Positions 1 to 10,940 of a stretch of DNA of 64,000 nt are shown here, one piece after another. Numbering within the stretch: the first letter of the stretch is position 1; every line of letters begins with the position of its first letter. Origin of the DNA: Desmodesmus armatus. Lineage: Eukaryota > Chlorophyta > Chlorophyceae > Sphaeropleales > Scenedesmaceae. The stretch lies in the NCBI GenBank assembly GCA_007449985.2, contig VIIQ02000024.1:1-64000 (forward strand), written 5' to 3'. Below the pieces are notes generated by a model that made no database searches, was not told where the DNA came from, and saw nothing but the letters and a program-made list of their open reading frames with translations. The translations under genes and the position numbers were made by a program.

Positions 1-646
1 TCTACTCAGTGAGAGTTGTTCTCACCAGTTGCATCTGCAGCGGCTCCAAGTGGTATCCCGTTGGCACACCCCACCTGCCAGGGTGGCAACTAGCACAACA
101 GTGCGGGACCCCTGTGATCTGTGGTGTGCCTTCTGTATGTACAGTGAGGAGGCATGGAGGCAGCAGGGCATGCGTGTGCTACCAGCCTGTGAGCTGAGCT
201 TCATGGACCTGTTGAGGAGGTGGGGGGTGGACAGGGAGTTCAGCCTTCAGGTGGTGCCGGCTTTTTGGCCGTGGCCCATGGACTTCTTCCACATGCAGCA
301 GGGGTACTTTGTGCAGGTGGATGGGAGGTGCCATTGGGTTGCTAAGTACCACCACAGCACATGGGTGGTGTTGCGGCGCGACATGATGCAGAACATGGCA
401 GCAGTGCAGCAAGGTGGTCGGCTGGTGCGGGTGCACACAGAGGATCTTGGTAATGCTGACTGCATTGCTGCCGCCCTTGAGTCTGCGGCAATGGGCTACA
501 CCCTTGTGCTGACACGCTCATATAGTACAGCGCTAGTGCGCTGGGGTTCCTTTGATGTGCCCTATTTGCAGCTGCTGAAGTGGTTAGTTCCCAACTGCCA
601 GGGTCACACTGACGGTTACGGCAATCACACAATTTCCCCAATGTAA
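1..646 (+). CDS. Vsr/DUF559-like nuclease ORF, copy 1, cut by the window edge
   Basis: From about position 100 this is identical to the complete copy at 4182-4934. The beginning is outside the window, and the first ~100 bases carry indels relative to the other copies, so the N-terminal reading frame here cannot be trusted. It holds the whole nuclease-like region, ending at the TAA at 644-646. See the 4182-4934 entry for domain details. Confidence 0.6.
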   Translation, partial: LLSESCSHQLHLQRLQVVSRWHTPPARVATSTTVRDPCDLWCAFCMYSEEAWRQQGMRVLPACELSFMDLLRRWGVDREFSLQVVPAFWPWPMDFFHMQQGYFVQVDGRCHWVAKYHHSTWVVLRRDMMQNMAAVQQGGRLVRVHTEDLGNADCIAAALESAAMGYTLVLTRSYSTALVRWGSFDVPYLQLLKWLVPNCQGHTDGYGNHTISPM

Positions 647-655
647 CAGGCTCAC

Positions 656-1585
656 CTCGTACTCCATGTCCCGCTCTACCGCATTGCCATCCAGCCTTGT
701 GTTGATGTGCCGTTGGATCTTGGTGGTTCCAGTGGTGAACTCCATATACACCACACCCCCTCTGTGCGCAAAGGCGGGGTGGGCGGTCACTGCAACAATG
801 AACTTCACAGTGACATGCTTGTGGCCCTTTTTCAGCTTCCTCGGCACCACATCAGAGAAGTTGAGGTCATGCTTGTCACACCAGACAAAAACATCAGACT
901 CAGTGTACCTGTCGACAGTGAATGAAGACTCATCAATGTATATGGTGTGGTTCAAGAATGCTGGCCAATCCTCATGAATGCCCAAACAGTGCTTGGCGTA
1001 GTCCACACGCTCCTGCAATTCCTGTGTTGTGAAGGAGTGCTTGAAGAACAGCTTGCGGCGCACAAGGGAGGGGTCAGCGTCGTGCATGGCATGCAGCAGC
1101 TGGTCTGAAAACTTGAGGCCGTTGTTGGTCATAATTTCCTTCAAACGGGGGCTCTCCCTGATGGCCTCTCCCAGGCTGGTGAAGTGTACCCTGTGCATGA
1201 CTGTGTTGCCCTTCACTTTCTCCTCAACAAGCTTCCCCTCCTTGCAAATCTGAGCTGCTTCAAGAGCCTCCTTCTCGTTGCATTTGCGACTACGGCCAGA
1301 CCTGTGTGCATCGTCCACACTCCCGTTCTCAATCCAATGACCCCACCAGGTGCGCAAGTAGTTGAAATCCTTGCTACCAATGAACTGTTGCTCGTCCTCT
1401 GGCAGCTGCTGATTGAGAGAGTCAAGAATGCCCTTCAGGGCATGGTGCGCCTTGGCAAAGTCTGGCCCAGCTTGCCCCAGAAACATGACGCATAACATGC
1501 ACCCCAACACCCTCACCCACGTCTTTTCCTGGGCGTACTTGGTGCCCCTGACATGCTCTCGCAGCAATTCCTCAGCGCAGCGCAA
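656..1585 (-). CDS. DDE transposase exon 1, copy 1 (second exon lies left of the window)
   Basis: Identical to exon 1 at 4944-5873. It contains the first catalytic aspartate in YIDESSF and ends at the GAG|GTGAGC splice donor. The matching second exon would lie beyond the left edge of the window, so this copy is incomplete here. Confidence 0.8.
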
Positions 1586-1689
1586 AAGATGGCAGCAGCA
1601 GGTGCAGTGTGCGGCACTTGTCAGCCACTACCAGGGTACAGGGTACACTTGGCTAAACCCTAACTTTGACCGGTTCTCACTGGAGAGTG

Positions 1690-2364
1690 CAGTGGGGCAA
1701 AAAGTAACTTGTCTAGTTTCAGGGCGCGTGTGGCGGGACCTGCGCTGCATCAAGCAAAACTACTTGATATATCTGATACCCTGGGACTTTGCTCGGGGGC
1801 TCTAGCTGCTGCTGGCTATTGGTCATCCGTCCACATCGCCTAACAACCTTGACTTCCAGGATTCGAACTGTAAGGGGGAACGTGGGTGCTGTGCAAACGT
1901 TCAAGTGTCTTGGGCGCCTGTTGGTGGCAGTGCGTGGTGTGAGTGTGCAGGTCGTTGGCCAGCTGCTGCTTGATCGACAGGTTGATCTGCCTGCGCTGCA
2001 GCTGCTGCTGTGCGCTGCCCCAAATTCGTCTCTTTACTGCATTCTTTCCTGTACATCAGCTATCTCCCCTGGCCAGCGCTGCATTGCGTGTGCAGCAAGG
2101 CAGTGTCCCCCCAGACACTGACAGTTGGGCTTTTGCAGCTGCTTGTGTGGAGCCTGGCAGTGCAGCAGTCGACCCCAGTTTGGTCAAACGGCCCTATCTT
2201 GCCCTCAGCACAGGACTCGTGTTCATACAGGTGTGCTGTTACAGGTGTGTGCCTGCTACTGAAACATGCTGGCAGCCCCTAGCTCTAGCTTGCTGCCTGC
2301 TGCTGGCTGCACCACAAGCAAAGTCAAGGTTATTGGCTGTGCCAAGTTACTTTTTGCCCCACTG
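1690..2364. mobile_element. 675-bp segment with perfect 22-bp terminal inverted repeats, copy 1
   Basis: It begins with CAGTGGGGCAAAAAG at 1690-1711 and ends with the exact reverse complement at 2343-2364. The interior has no convincing coding region. On its own it looks like a MITE. Within the array it acts like a terminal direct repeat of a larger element, because one copy ends exactly at the array edge. No direct target-site duplication is visible next to it: GTG precedes and CAC follows. Confidence 0.8.
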
Positions 2365-3610
2365 CACTTTCACCAAGGAGAGGCTGGCAAATGCTCAGGC
2401 TGCATGGATCTAGCAGGACTCCACCATAGATGTGTATCCCCTGAAGAGTCCTTTCTGCACACCTGGGTCGAGGGTGCCCTCCTGCTCCATGATTGCAAGC
2501 CAGTGCTGCTGCTAGAGGATCTGCAGCAGCAATGCCCCAGTGCTGAACGCGTCCCGTGCCTTTGCTTGTGCCCAGAGTGCACTGGAAGCTGAACAATTTG
2601 CCACTGTTTGCCTGGCCTTTTGACGCCGCTGCTTGTGTGCAGAATTATCGAAGTGACGGGGGTGATTCAGCTGCGGAACAGCACGTCCTGCCAGGTGCGT
2701 TGATCTGCTGCGTGAACGTAGGGTTGTTTTGATGAGATTGATTAGAACCAGCTGCGCGTAATCAAGGCTGGAAGTGCAGTCCACAGGAAGGGCACGTTGC
2801 AGATTGTGTCCGAGGTTGGGCTGTGTGTGCGCAAACGGCAGCAGGATGCATCTGCAACACGCAATCATGGCAGACCTATGAATTGCAATTGCGAATTGCG
2901 TGCGTGCTGCGTAACAGCATGCACTTTGAAACACTGAACAGCTGCCATGCTGTTCACACCTGTCAGCCTGGCATGCACATACAAGCATGTTGCCCATTCT
3001 AAACAAATGCAGAAAAACCACTCTAGTTACCGTGATAAACACATCAGCACCCTGTCAGCCAGGGGCTGTGCTGACCTGTGCCCAGTACTGCTATGTACTG
3101 CCTGCAGATCGCCAACTGCCACTGCGCAGCACAGACAGCAGCAGCACTACCAGGAAGCAGTGCAGATGCCTCGTGCCAGGTGGGTTGAAAGGAATTGAGC
3201 ACATTTGCAGTGCTGGGAATGCAGCTGCTGGGATCCCCAATCTCTCACAGCAGCAGGTGCTCAACCACACGCACGTACTCTGAAAAAATGACAGTACAGC
3301 AGCTGCGCCAACGCGCGCGCGCGCAGCGCGTGGACTGGGCATGCATGCCAGCACCAACAGCAGGCTGCTGCCTCATGCCAGGAGGCAGTATACCCAAGAC
3401 TAGTAAAACACACACCATGGGCCCATACACGCCTGTCGAGAAGGCAAGCAAAGCTTGCACATAACAGGCTGAGGCAAGCCCAGCACAGTGCACAGGAGTA
3501 GTGCGCAGCAGCAGCAACACCTTGCATGCATGCACACCCAAGAAAGCAGCAGCAGCTGGGTGCAGCTGCAAATGTGCTGCAGATGTGCCCTAGTGTGCCC
3601 CTCACCCCAC

Positions 3611-5873
3611 TCAACGAGCATAGGCGTTGGGGTAATCGCCCCCAGCCCCCACACACACACGGTGCTTCTCATCCAAGTAAGAAACAACCTGTGGGGTCTT
3701 CAGCATCTGCCACAGCTGAGGAAGCCCTGCCACATCCTTCTCCACATGCTGAGCCCAGCCATACGTAGGCAGATTGTAAAAGACCTTGCGCACCATGTCC
3801 TGCAACTTGGTGTGGTCATCAAGGAGGCTCCAATCCTCATACAGCTGGCACCTGAGGTGGTGCTTCACAGTACCAAACAGGTGCTCAATAGGCCTGTTCA
3901 AGTCATGGCTGTAGGAGGGCAGAGGCAGCTTACAGCCATTGACACGGACGTCAATCGTGTCGGTGGGGTCATTGGGGTTCACCACCACTTCCCACGTGGC
4001 AGTTGCCTGGACGGCGTCATTGTCATAAGACAACCAGAAGATAGCAAGCTTTGTTACTTTGTTCCACTCCTTGACTATGTGGTAGAGGTTGTTCTCAAAT
4101 TCCTCCCTGGTCATCTTCCCTGCCTTGCGGCTGCCGTCTTGAATCTGCAGGGAAGCAAAAAGGAGGCGGGGCACGGGGAAGATGCCTCAGTGGAAGTTCA
4201 GGGCGCTACGTGCCATGCGGGGGGAGGGGCTCAGGGTTGAGAAGTATGGCAGTGATGGGGCTGAGCTGTGGTTCCCTGATGGCACCTCCCTGCCAGTTGG
4301 CCACTACTCAGGAGAGTACCAGTTGCATTGGCGGCTCCAAGGGTATCCCCGTGGCACCCCCCACCTGCGGGTGGCAACTAGCACAACAGTGCGGGACCCC
4401 TGTGATCTGTGGTGTGCCTTCTGTATGTACAGTGAGGAGGCATGGAGGCAGCAGGGCATGCGTGTGCTACCAGCCTGTGAGCTGAGCTTCATGGACCTGT
4501 TGAGGAGGTGGGGGGTGGACAGGGAGTTCAGCCTTCAGGTGGTGCCGGCTTTTTGGCCGTGGCCCATGGACTTCTTCCACATGCAGCAGGGGTACTTTGT
4601 GCAGGTGGATGGGAGGTGCCATTGGGTTGCTAAGTACCACCACAGCACATGGGTGGTGTTGCGGCGCGACATGATGCAGAACATGGCAGCAGTGCAGCAA
4701 GGTGGTCGGCTGGTGCGGGTGCACACAGAGGATCTTGGTAATGCTGACTGCATTGCTGCCGCCCTTGAGTCTGCGGCAATGGGCTACACCCTTGTGCTGA
4801 CACGCTCATATAGTACAGCGCTAGTGCGCTGGGGTTCCTTTGATGTGCCCTATTTGCAGCTGCTGAAGTGGTTAGTTCCCAACTGCCAGGGTCACACTGA
4901 CGGTTACGGCAATCACACAATTTCCCCAATGTAACAGGCTCACCTCGTACTCCATGTCCCGCTCTACCGCATTGCCATCCAGCCTTGTGTTGATGTGCCG
5001 TTGGATCTTGGTGGTTCCAGTGGTGAACTCCATATACACCACACCCCCTCTGTGCGCAAAGGCGGGGTGGGCGGTCACTGCAACAATGAACTTCACAGTG
5101 ACATGCTTGTGGCCCTTTTTCAGCTTCCTCGGCACCACATCAGAGAAGTTGAGGTCATGCTTGTCACACCAGACAAAAACATCAGACTCAGTGTACCTGT
5201 CGACAGTGAATGAAGACTCATCAATGTATATGGTGTGGTTCAAGAATGCTGGCCAATCCTCATGAATGCCCAAACAGTGCTTGGCGTAGTCCACACGCTC
5301 CTGCAATTCCTGTGTTGTGAAGGAGTGCTTGAAGAACAGCTTGCGGCGCACAAGGGAGGGGTCAGCGTCGTGCATGGCATGCAGCAGCTGGTCTGAAAAC
5401 TTGAGGCCGTTGTTGGTCATAATTTCCTTCAAACGGGGGCTCTCCCTGATGGCCTCTCCCAGGCTGGTGAAGTGTACCCTGTGCATGACTGTGTTGCCCT
5501 TCACTTTCTCCTCAACAAGCTTCCCCTCCTTGCAAATCTGAGCTGCTTCAAGAGCCTCCTTCTCGTTGCATTTGCGACTACGGCCAGACCTGTGTGCATC
5601 GTCCACACTCCCGTTCTCAATCCAATGACCCCACCAGGTGCGCAAGTAGTTGAAATCCTTGCTACCAATGAACTGTTGCTCGTCCTCTGGCAGCTGCTGA
5701 TTGAGAGAGTCAAGAATGCCCTTCAGGGCATGGTGCGCCTTGGCAAAGTCTGGCCCAGCTTGCCCCAGAAACATGACGCATAACATGCACCCCAACACCC
5801 TCACCCACGTCTTTTCCTGGGCGTACTTGGTGCCCCTGACATGCTCTCGCAGCAATTCCTCAGCGCAGCGCAA
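3611..5873 (-). CDS. DDE transposase of IS630/Tc1/mariner type, two exons
   Basis: Exon 1 is 4944-5873 (310 codons) and exon 2 is 3611-4144 (178 codons including stop). The join is GAG|GTGAGC to CCCTGCAG|ATTCAAG, both canonical, and the frame is kept at phase 0. Seen in the protein: a helix-turn-helix-like N-terminal half with an R-S-G-R-S-R-K basic patch; the first catalytic Asp in YIDESSF; a second Asp in LSYDND; and YSHDLNRPIEHLFG, which matches the Tc1 YSPDLNPIEH block carrying the third acidic residue. The second Asp and the Glu are about 43-45 residues apart, longer than the usual 34-41. No ATG lies in frame at the 5' end before an upstream stop, so the start is unresolved and may be in a further upstream exon. 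The 799-bp intron carries an antisense nuclease ORF. Confidence 0.85.
4182..4934 (+). CDS. Vsr/DUF559-like PD-(D/E)XK nuclease, antisense inside the transposase intron
   Basis: A 250-codon ATG-to-TAA ORF lying wholly within the 4145-4943 transposase intron on the opposite strand. It starts 37 bp from the acceptor and its stop is 9 bp from the donor. Residues ~126-148 contain PWPMD (D130) followed by FVQVDGRCHW (D143, H147), like the P-D...(E/V)-x-VDG-C-W-H core of Vsr repair nucleases and the E-V-D-G-x-x-H core of DUF559. Residues 161-185 (RRD, N167, GG, VRV, EDL) match the following R-D-x3-N...G-x-x-V-x-R helix/strand block. C74, C78 and C81 could bind zinc. Family knowledge: this fold serves in mismatch nicking and in EDxHD homing endonucleases. 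A role as homing or transposition accessory nuclease is inference. Not a shadow: the antisense frame here is intron. Confidence 0.72.
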   Translation: MPQWKFRALRAMRGEGLRVEKYGSDGAELWFPDGTSLPVGHYSGEYQLHWRLQGYPRGTPHLRVATSTTVRDPCDLWCAFCMYSEEAWRQQGMRVLPACELSFMDLLRRWGVDREFSLQVVPAFWPWPMDFFHMQQGYFVQVDGRCHWVAKYHHSTWVVLRRDMMQNMAAVQQGGRLVRVHTEDLGNADCIAAALESAAMGYTLVLTRSYSTALVRWGSFDVPYLQLLKWLVPNCQGHTDGYGNHTISPM

Positions 5874-5977
5874 AAGATGGCAGCAGCAGGTGCAGTGTGC
5901 GGCACTTGTCAGCCACTACCAGGGTACAGGGTACACTTGGCTAAACCCTAACTTTGACCGGTTCTCACTGGAGAGTG

Positions 5978-6652
5978 CAGTGGGGCAAAAAGTAACTTGT
6001 CTAGTTTCAGGGCGCGTGTGGCGGGACCTGCGCTGCATCAAGCAAAACTACTTGATATATCTGATACCCTGGGACTTTGCTCGGGGGCTCTAGCTGCTGC
6101 TGGCTATTGGTCATCCGTCCACATCGCCTAACAACCTTGACTTCCAGGATTCGAACTGTAAGGGGGAACGTGGGTGCTGTGCAAACGTTCAAGTGTCTTG
6201 GGCGCCTGTTGGTGGCAGTGCGTGGTGTGAGTGTGCAGGTCGTTGGCCAGCTGCTGCTTGATCGACAGGTTGATCTGCCTGCGCTGCAGCTGCTGCTGTG
6301 CGCTGCCCCAAATTCGTCTCTTTACTGCATTCTTTCCTGTACATCAGCTATCTCCCCTGGCCAGCGCTGCATTGCGTGTGCAGCAAGGCAGTGTCCCCCC
6401 AGACACTGACAGTTGGGCTTTTGCAGCTGCTTGTGTGGAGCCTGGCAGTGCAGCAGTCGACCCCAGTTTGGTCAAACGGCCCTATCTTGCCCTCAGCACA
6501 GGACTCGTGTTCATACAGGTGTGCTGTTACAGGTGTGTGCCTGCTACTGAAACATGCTGGCAGCCCCTAGCTCTAGCTTGCTGCCTGCTGCTGGCTGCAC
6601 CACAAGCAAAGTCAAGGTTATTGGCTGTGCCAAGTTACTTTTTGCCCCACTG
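5978..6652. mobile_element. 675-bp inverted-repeat-bounded segment, copy 2
   Basis: Same structure as at 1690-2364: inverted repeats at 5978-5999 and 6631-6652. It lies about 100 bp upstream (in the transposase sense) of the transposase exon that starts at 5873, so it may contain or adjoin the transposase promoter. Confidence 0.8.
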
Positions 6653-7898
6653 CACTTTCACCAAGGAGAGGCTGGCAAATGCTCAGGCTGCATGGATCTA
6701 GCAGGACTCCACCATAGATGTGTATCCCCTGAAGAGTCCTTTCTGCACACCTGGGTCGAGGGTGCCCTCCTGCTCCATGATTGCAAGCCAGTGCTGCTGC
6801 TAGAGGATCTGCAGCAGCAATGCCCCAGTGCTGAACGCGTCCCGTGCCTTTGCTTGTGCCCAGAGTGCACTGGAAGCTGAACAATTTGCCACTGTTTGCC
6901 TGGCCTTTTGACGCCGCTGCTTGTGTGCAGAATTATCGAAGTGACGGGGGTGATTCAGCTGCGGAACAGCACGTCCTGCCAGGTGCGTTGATCTGCTGCG
7001 TGAACGTAGGGTTGTTTTGATGAGATTGATTAGAACCAGCTGCGCGTAATCAAGGCTGGAAGTGCAGTCCACAGGAAGGGCACGTTGCAGATTGTGTCCG
7101 AGGTTGGGCTGTGTGTGCGCAAACGGCAGCAGGATGCATCTGCAACACGCAATCATGGCAGACCTATGAATTGCAATTGCGAATTGCGTGCGTGCTGCGT
7201 AACAGCATGCACTTTGAAACACTGAACAGCTGCCATGCTGTTCACACCTGTCAGCCTGGCATGCACATACAAGCATGTTGCCCATTCTAAACAAATGCAG
7301 AAAAACCACTCTAGTTACCGTGATAAACACATCAGCACCCTGTCAGCCAGGGGCTGTGCTGACCTGTGCCCAGTACTGCTATGTACTGCCTGCAGATCGC
7401 CAACTGCCACTGCGCAGCACAGACAGCAGCAGCACTACCAGGAAGCAGTGCAGATGCCTCGTGCCAGGTGGGTTGAAAGGAATTGAGCACATTTGCAGTG
7501 CTGGGAATGCAGCTGCTGGGATCCCCAATCTCTCACAGCAGCAGGTGCTCAACCACACGCACGTACTCTGAAAAAATGACAGTACAGCAGCTGCGCCAAC
7601 GCGCGCGCGCGCAGCGCGTGGACTGGGCATGCATGCCAGCACCAACAGCAGGCTGCTGCCTCATGCCAGGAGGCAGTATACCCAAGACTAGTAAAACACA
7701 CACCATGGGCCCATACACGCCTGTCGAGAAGGCAAGCAAAGCTTGCACATAACAGGCTGAGGCAAGCCCAGCACAGTGCACAGGAGTAGTGCGCAGCAGC
7801 AGCAACACCTTGCATGCATGCACACCCAAGAAAGCAGCAGCAGCTGGGTGCAGCTGCAAATGTGCTGCAGATGTGCCCTAGTGTGCCCCTCACCCCAC

Positions 7899-10161
7899 TC
7901 AACGAGCATAGGCGTTGGGGTAATCGCCCCCAGCCCCCACACACACACGGTGCTTCTCATCCAAGTAAGAAACAACCTGTGGGGTCTTCAGCATCTGCCA
8001 CAGCTGAGGAAGCCCTGCCACATCCTTCTCCACATGCTGAGCCCAGCCATACGTAGGCAGATTGTAAAAGACCTTGCGCACCATGTCCTGCAACTTGGTG
8101 TGGTCATCAAGGAGGCTCCAATCCTCATACAGCTGGCACCTGAGGTGGTGCTTCACAGTACCAAACAGGTGCTCAATAGGCCTGTTCAAGTCATGGCTGT
8201 AGGAGGGCAGAGGCAGCTTACAGCCATTGACACGGACGTCAATCGTGTCGGTGGGGTCATTGGGGTTCACCACCACTTCCCACGTGGCAGTTGCCTGGAC
8301 GGCGTCATTGTCATAAGACAACCAGAAGATAGCAAGCTTTGTTACTTTGTTCCACTCCTTGACTATGTGGTAGAGGTTGTTCTCAAATTCCTCCCTGGTC
8401 ATCTTCCCTGCCTTGCGGCTGCCGTCTTGAATCTGCAGGGAAGCAAAAAGGAGGCGGGGCACGGGGAAGATGCCTCAGTGGAAGTTCAGGGCGCTACGTG
8501 CCATGCGGGGGGAGGGGCTCAGGGTTGAGAAGTATGGCAGTGATGGGGCTGAGCTGTGGTTCCCTGATGGCACCTCCCTGCCAGTTGGCCACTACTCAGG
8601 AGAGTACCAGTTGCATTGGCGGCTCCAAGGGTATCCCCGTGGCACCCCCCACCTGCGGGTGGCAACTAGCACAACAGTGCGGGACCCCTGTGATCTGTGG
8701 TGTGCCTTCTGTATGTACAGTGAGGAGGCATGGAGGCAGCAGGGCATGCGTGTGCTACCAGCCTGTGAGCTGAGCTTCATGGACCTGTTGAGGAGGTGGG
8801 GGGTGGACAGGGAGTTCAGCCTTCAGGTGGTGCCGGCTTTTTGGCCGTGGCCCATGGACTTCTTCCACATGCAGCAGGGGTACTTTGTGCAGGTGGATGG
8901 GAGGTGCCATTGGGTTGCTAAGTACCACCACAGCACATGGGTGGTGTTGCGGCGCGACATGATGCAGAACATGGCAGCAGTGCAGCAAGGTGGTCGGCTG
9001 GTGCGGGTGCACACAGAGGATCTTGGTAATGCTGACTGCATTGCTGCCGCCCTTGAGTCTGCGGCAATGGGCTACACCCTTGTGCTGACACGCTCATATA
9101 GTACAGCGCTAGTGCGCTGGGGTTCCTTTGATGTGCCCTATTTGCAGCTGCTGAAGTGGTTAGTTCCCAACTGCCAGGGTCACACTGACGGTTACGGCAA
9201 TCACACAATTTCCCCAATGTAACAGGCTCACCTCGTACTCCATGTCCCGCTCTACCGCATTGCCATCCAGCCTTGTGTTGATGTGCCGTTGGATCTTGGT
9301 GGTTCCAGTGGTGAACTCCATATACACCACACCCCCTCTGTGCGCAAAGGCGGGGTGGGCGGTCACTGCAACAATGAACTTCACAGTGACATGCTTGTGG
9401 CCCTTTTTCAGCTTCCTCGGCACCACATCAGAGAAGTTGAGGTCATGCTTGTCACACCAGACAAAAACATCAGACTCAGTGTACCTGTCGACAGTGAATG
9501 AAGACTCATCAATGTATATGGTGTGGTTCAAGAATGCTGGCCAATCCTCATGAATGCCCAAACAGTGCTTGGCGTAGTCCACACGCTCCTGCAATTCCTG
9601 TGTTGTGAAGGAGTGCTTGAAGAACAGCTTGCGGCGCACAAGGGAGGGGTCAGCGTCGTGCATGGCATGCAGCAGCTGGTCTGAAAACTTGAGGCCGTTG
9701 TTGGTCATAATTTCCTTCAAACGGGGGCTCTCCCTGATGGCCTCTCCCAGGCTGGTGAAGTGTACCCTGTGCATGACTGTGTTGCCCTTCACTTTCTCCT
9801 CAACAAGCTTCCCCTCCTTGCAAATCTGAGCTGCTTCAAGAGCCTCCTTCTCGTTGCATTTGCGACTACGGCCAGACCTGTGTGCATCGTCCACACTCCC
9901 GTTCTCAATCCAATGACCCCACCAGGTGCGCAAGTAGTTGAAATCCTTGCTACCAATGAACTGTTGCTCGTCCTCTGGCAGCTGCTGATTGAGAGAGTCA
10001 AGAATGCCCTTCAGGGCATGGTGCGCCTTGGCAAAGTCTGGCCCAGCTTGCCCCAGAAACATGACGCATAACATGCACCCCAACACCCTCACCCACGTCT
10101 TTTCCTGGGCGTACTTGGTGCCCCTGACATGCTCTCGCAGCAATTCCTCAGCGCAGCGCAA
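7899..10161 (-). CDS. DDE transposase, copy 3
   Basis: Same gene as at 3611-5873, shifted by 4288 bp: exon 1 is 9232-10161, the intron is 8433-9231, and exon 2 is 7899-8432. I saw no difference in the translated protein, splice sites or intron content. Upstream lies the 675-bp segment at 10266-10940 that forms the array edge. This is the only copy whose 5' side borders unique chromosomal DNA within ~800 bp. Confidence 0.85.
8470..9222 (+). CDS. Vsr/DUF559-like nuclease, copy 3
   Basis: Same 250-codon ORF as at 4182-4934 with the same PWPMD...VDGRCHW core, nested antisense in the transposase intron of the third unit. The protein appears identical between copies. Confidence 0.72.
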   Translation: MPQWKFRALRAMRGEGLRVEKYGSDGAELWFPDGTSLPVGHYSGEYQLHWRLQGYPRGTPHLRVATSTTVRDPCDLWCAFCMYSEEAWRQQGMRVLPACELSFMDLLRRWGVDREFSLQVVPAFWPWPMDFFHMQQGYFVQVDGRCHWVAKYHHSTWVVLRRDMMQNMAAVQQGGRLVRVHTEDLGNADCIAAALESAAMGYTLVLTRSYSTALVRWGSFDVPYLQLLKWLVPNCQGHTDGYGNHTISPM

Positions 10162-10265
10162 AAGATGGCAGCAGCAGGTGCAGTGTGCGGCACTTGTCAG
10201 CCACTACCAGGGTACAGGGTACACTTGGCTAAACCCTAACTTTGACCGGTTCTCACTGGAGAGTG

Positions 10266-10940
10266 CAGTGGGGCAAAAAGTAACTTGTCTAGTTTCAGGG
10301 CGCGTGTGGCGGGACCTGCGCTGCATCAAGCAAAACTACTTGATATATCTGATACCCTGGGACTTTGCTCGGGGGCTCTAGCTGCTGCTGGCTATTGGTC
10401 ATCCGTCCACATCGCCTAACAACCTTGACTTCCAGGATTCGAACTGTAAGGGGGAACGTGGGTGCTGTGCAAACGTTCAAGTGTCTTGGGCGCCTGTTGG
10501 TGGCAGTGCGTGGTGTGAGTGTGCAGGTCGTTGGCCAGCTGCTGCTTGATCGACAGGTTGATCTGCCTGCGCTGCAGCTGCTGCTGTGCGCTGCCCCAAA
10601 TTCGTCTCTTTACTGCATTCTTTCCTGTACATCAGCTATCTCCCCTGGCCAGCGCTGCATTGCGTGTGCAGCAAGGCAGTGTCCCCCCAGACACTGACAG
10701 TTGGGCTTTTGCAGCTGCTTGTGTGGAGCCTGGCAGTGCAGCAGTCGACCCCAGTTTGGTCAAACGGCCCTATCTTGCCCTCAGCACAGGACTCGTGTTC
10801 ATACAGGTGTGCTGTTACAGGTGTGTGCCTGCTACTGAAACATGCTGGCAGCCCCTAGCTCTAGCTTGCTGCCTGCTGCTGGCTGCACCACAAGCAAAGT
10901 CAAGGTTATTGGCTGTGCCAAGTTACTTTTTGCCCCACTG
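10266..10940. mobile_element. 675-bp inverted-repeat-bounded segment, copy 3, forming the array edge
   Basis: Inverted repeats lie at 10266-10287 and 10919-10940. Copies 1 and 2 are followed by CACTTTCACC, whereas this one is followed by unrelated GGCCCGAAAG. The array therefore stops exactly at the terminal base of the inverted repeat, as expected of a real element end. Confidence 0.85.

Larger units (their letters stand above)
1..10940. repeat. Head-to-tail tandem array, 4288-bp unit, about 2.5 copies
   Basis: The same sequence recurs at an offset of exactly 4288 bp (for example 4182, 8470; 5873, 10161; 1690, 5978, 10266). No substitutions were noticed between copies outside the first ~100 bases. 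The first ~100 bases differ from the matching part of copy 2 (around 4300-4390) by many 1-5 nt insertions, which looks like an unpolished contig end. The right edge is sharp: all copies agree up to 10940, where unique sequence starts. Near-identity means either very recent amplification or an assembly duplication. The part of each unit outside the transposase, nuclease and 675-bp segment (such as 2365-3610) shows no recognisable gene. Confidence 0.95.

Noticed and set aside
1651..1665. Telomere-like CTAAACCCTAAC
   Set aside because: Only one or two degenerate units inside the tandem element, not a telomere array.
1840..1880. tRNA-like B-box (AGTTCGAATCC on the minus strand)
   Set aside because: No matching A-box, acceptor stem or anticodon arm could be paired, so neither a tRNA nor a SINE is supported.
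3488..4240. 250-codon plus-strand frame at 3488-4240 in the array
   Set aside because: It is the reverse-strand shadow of transposase exon 2, which carries the conserved catalytic block.
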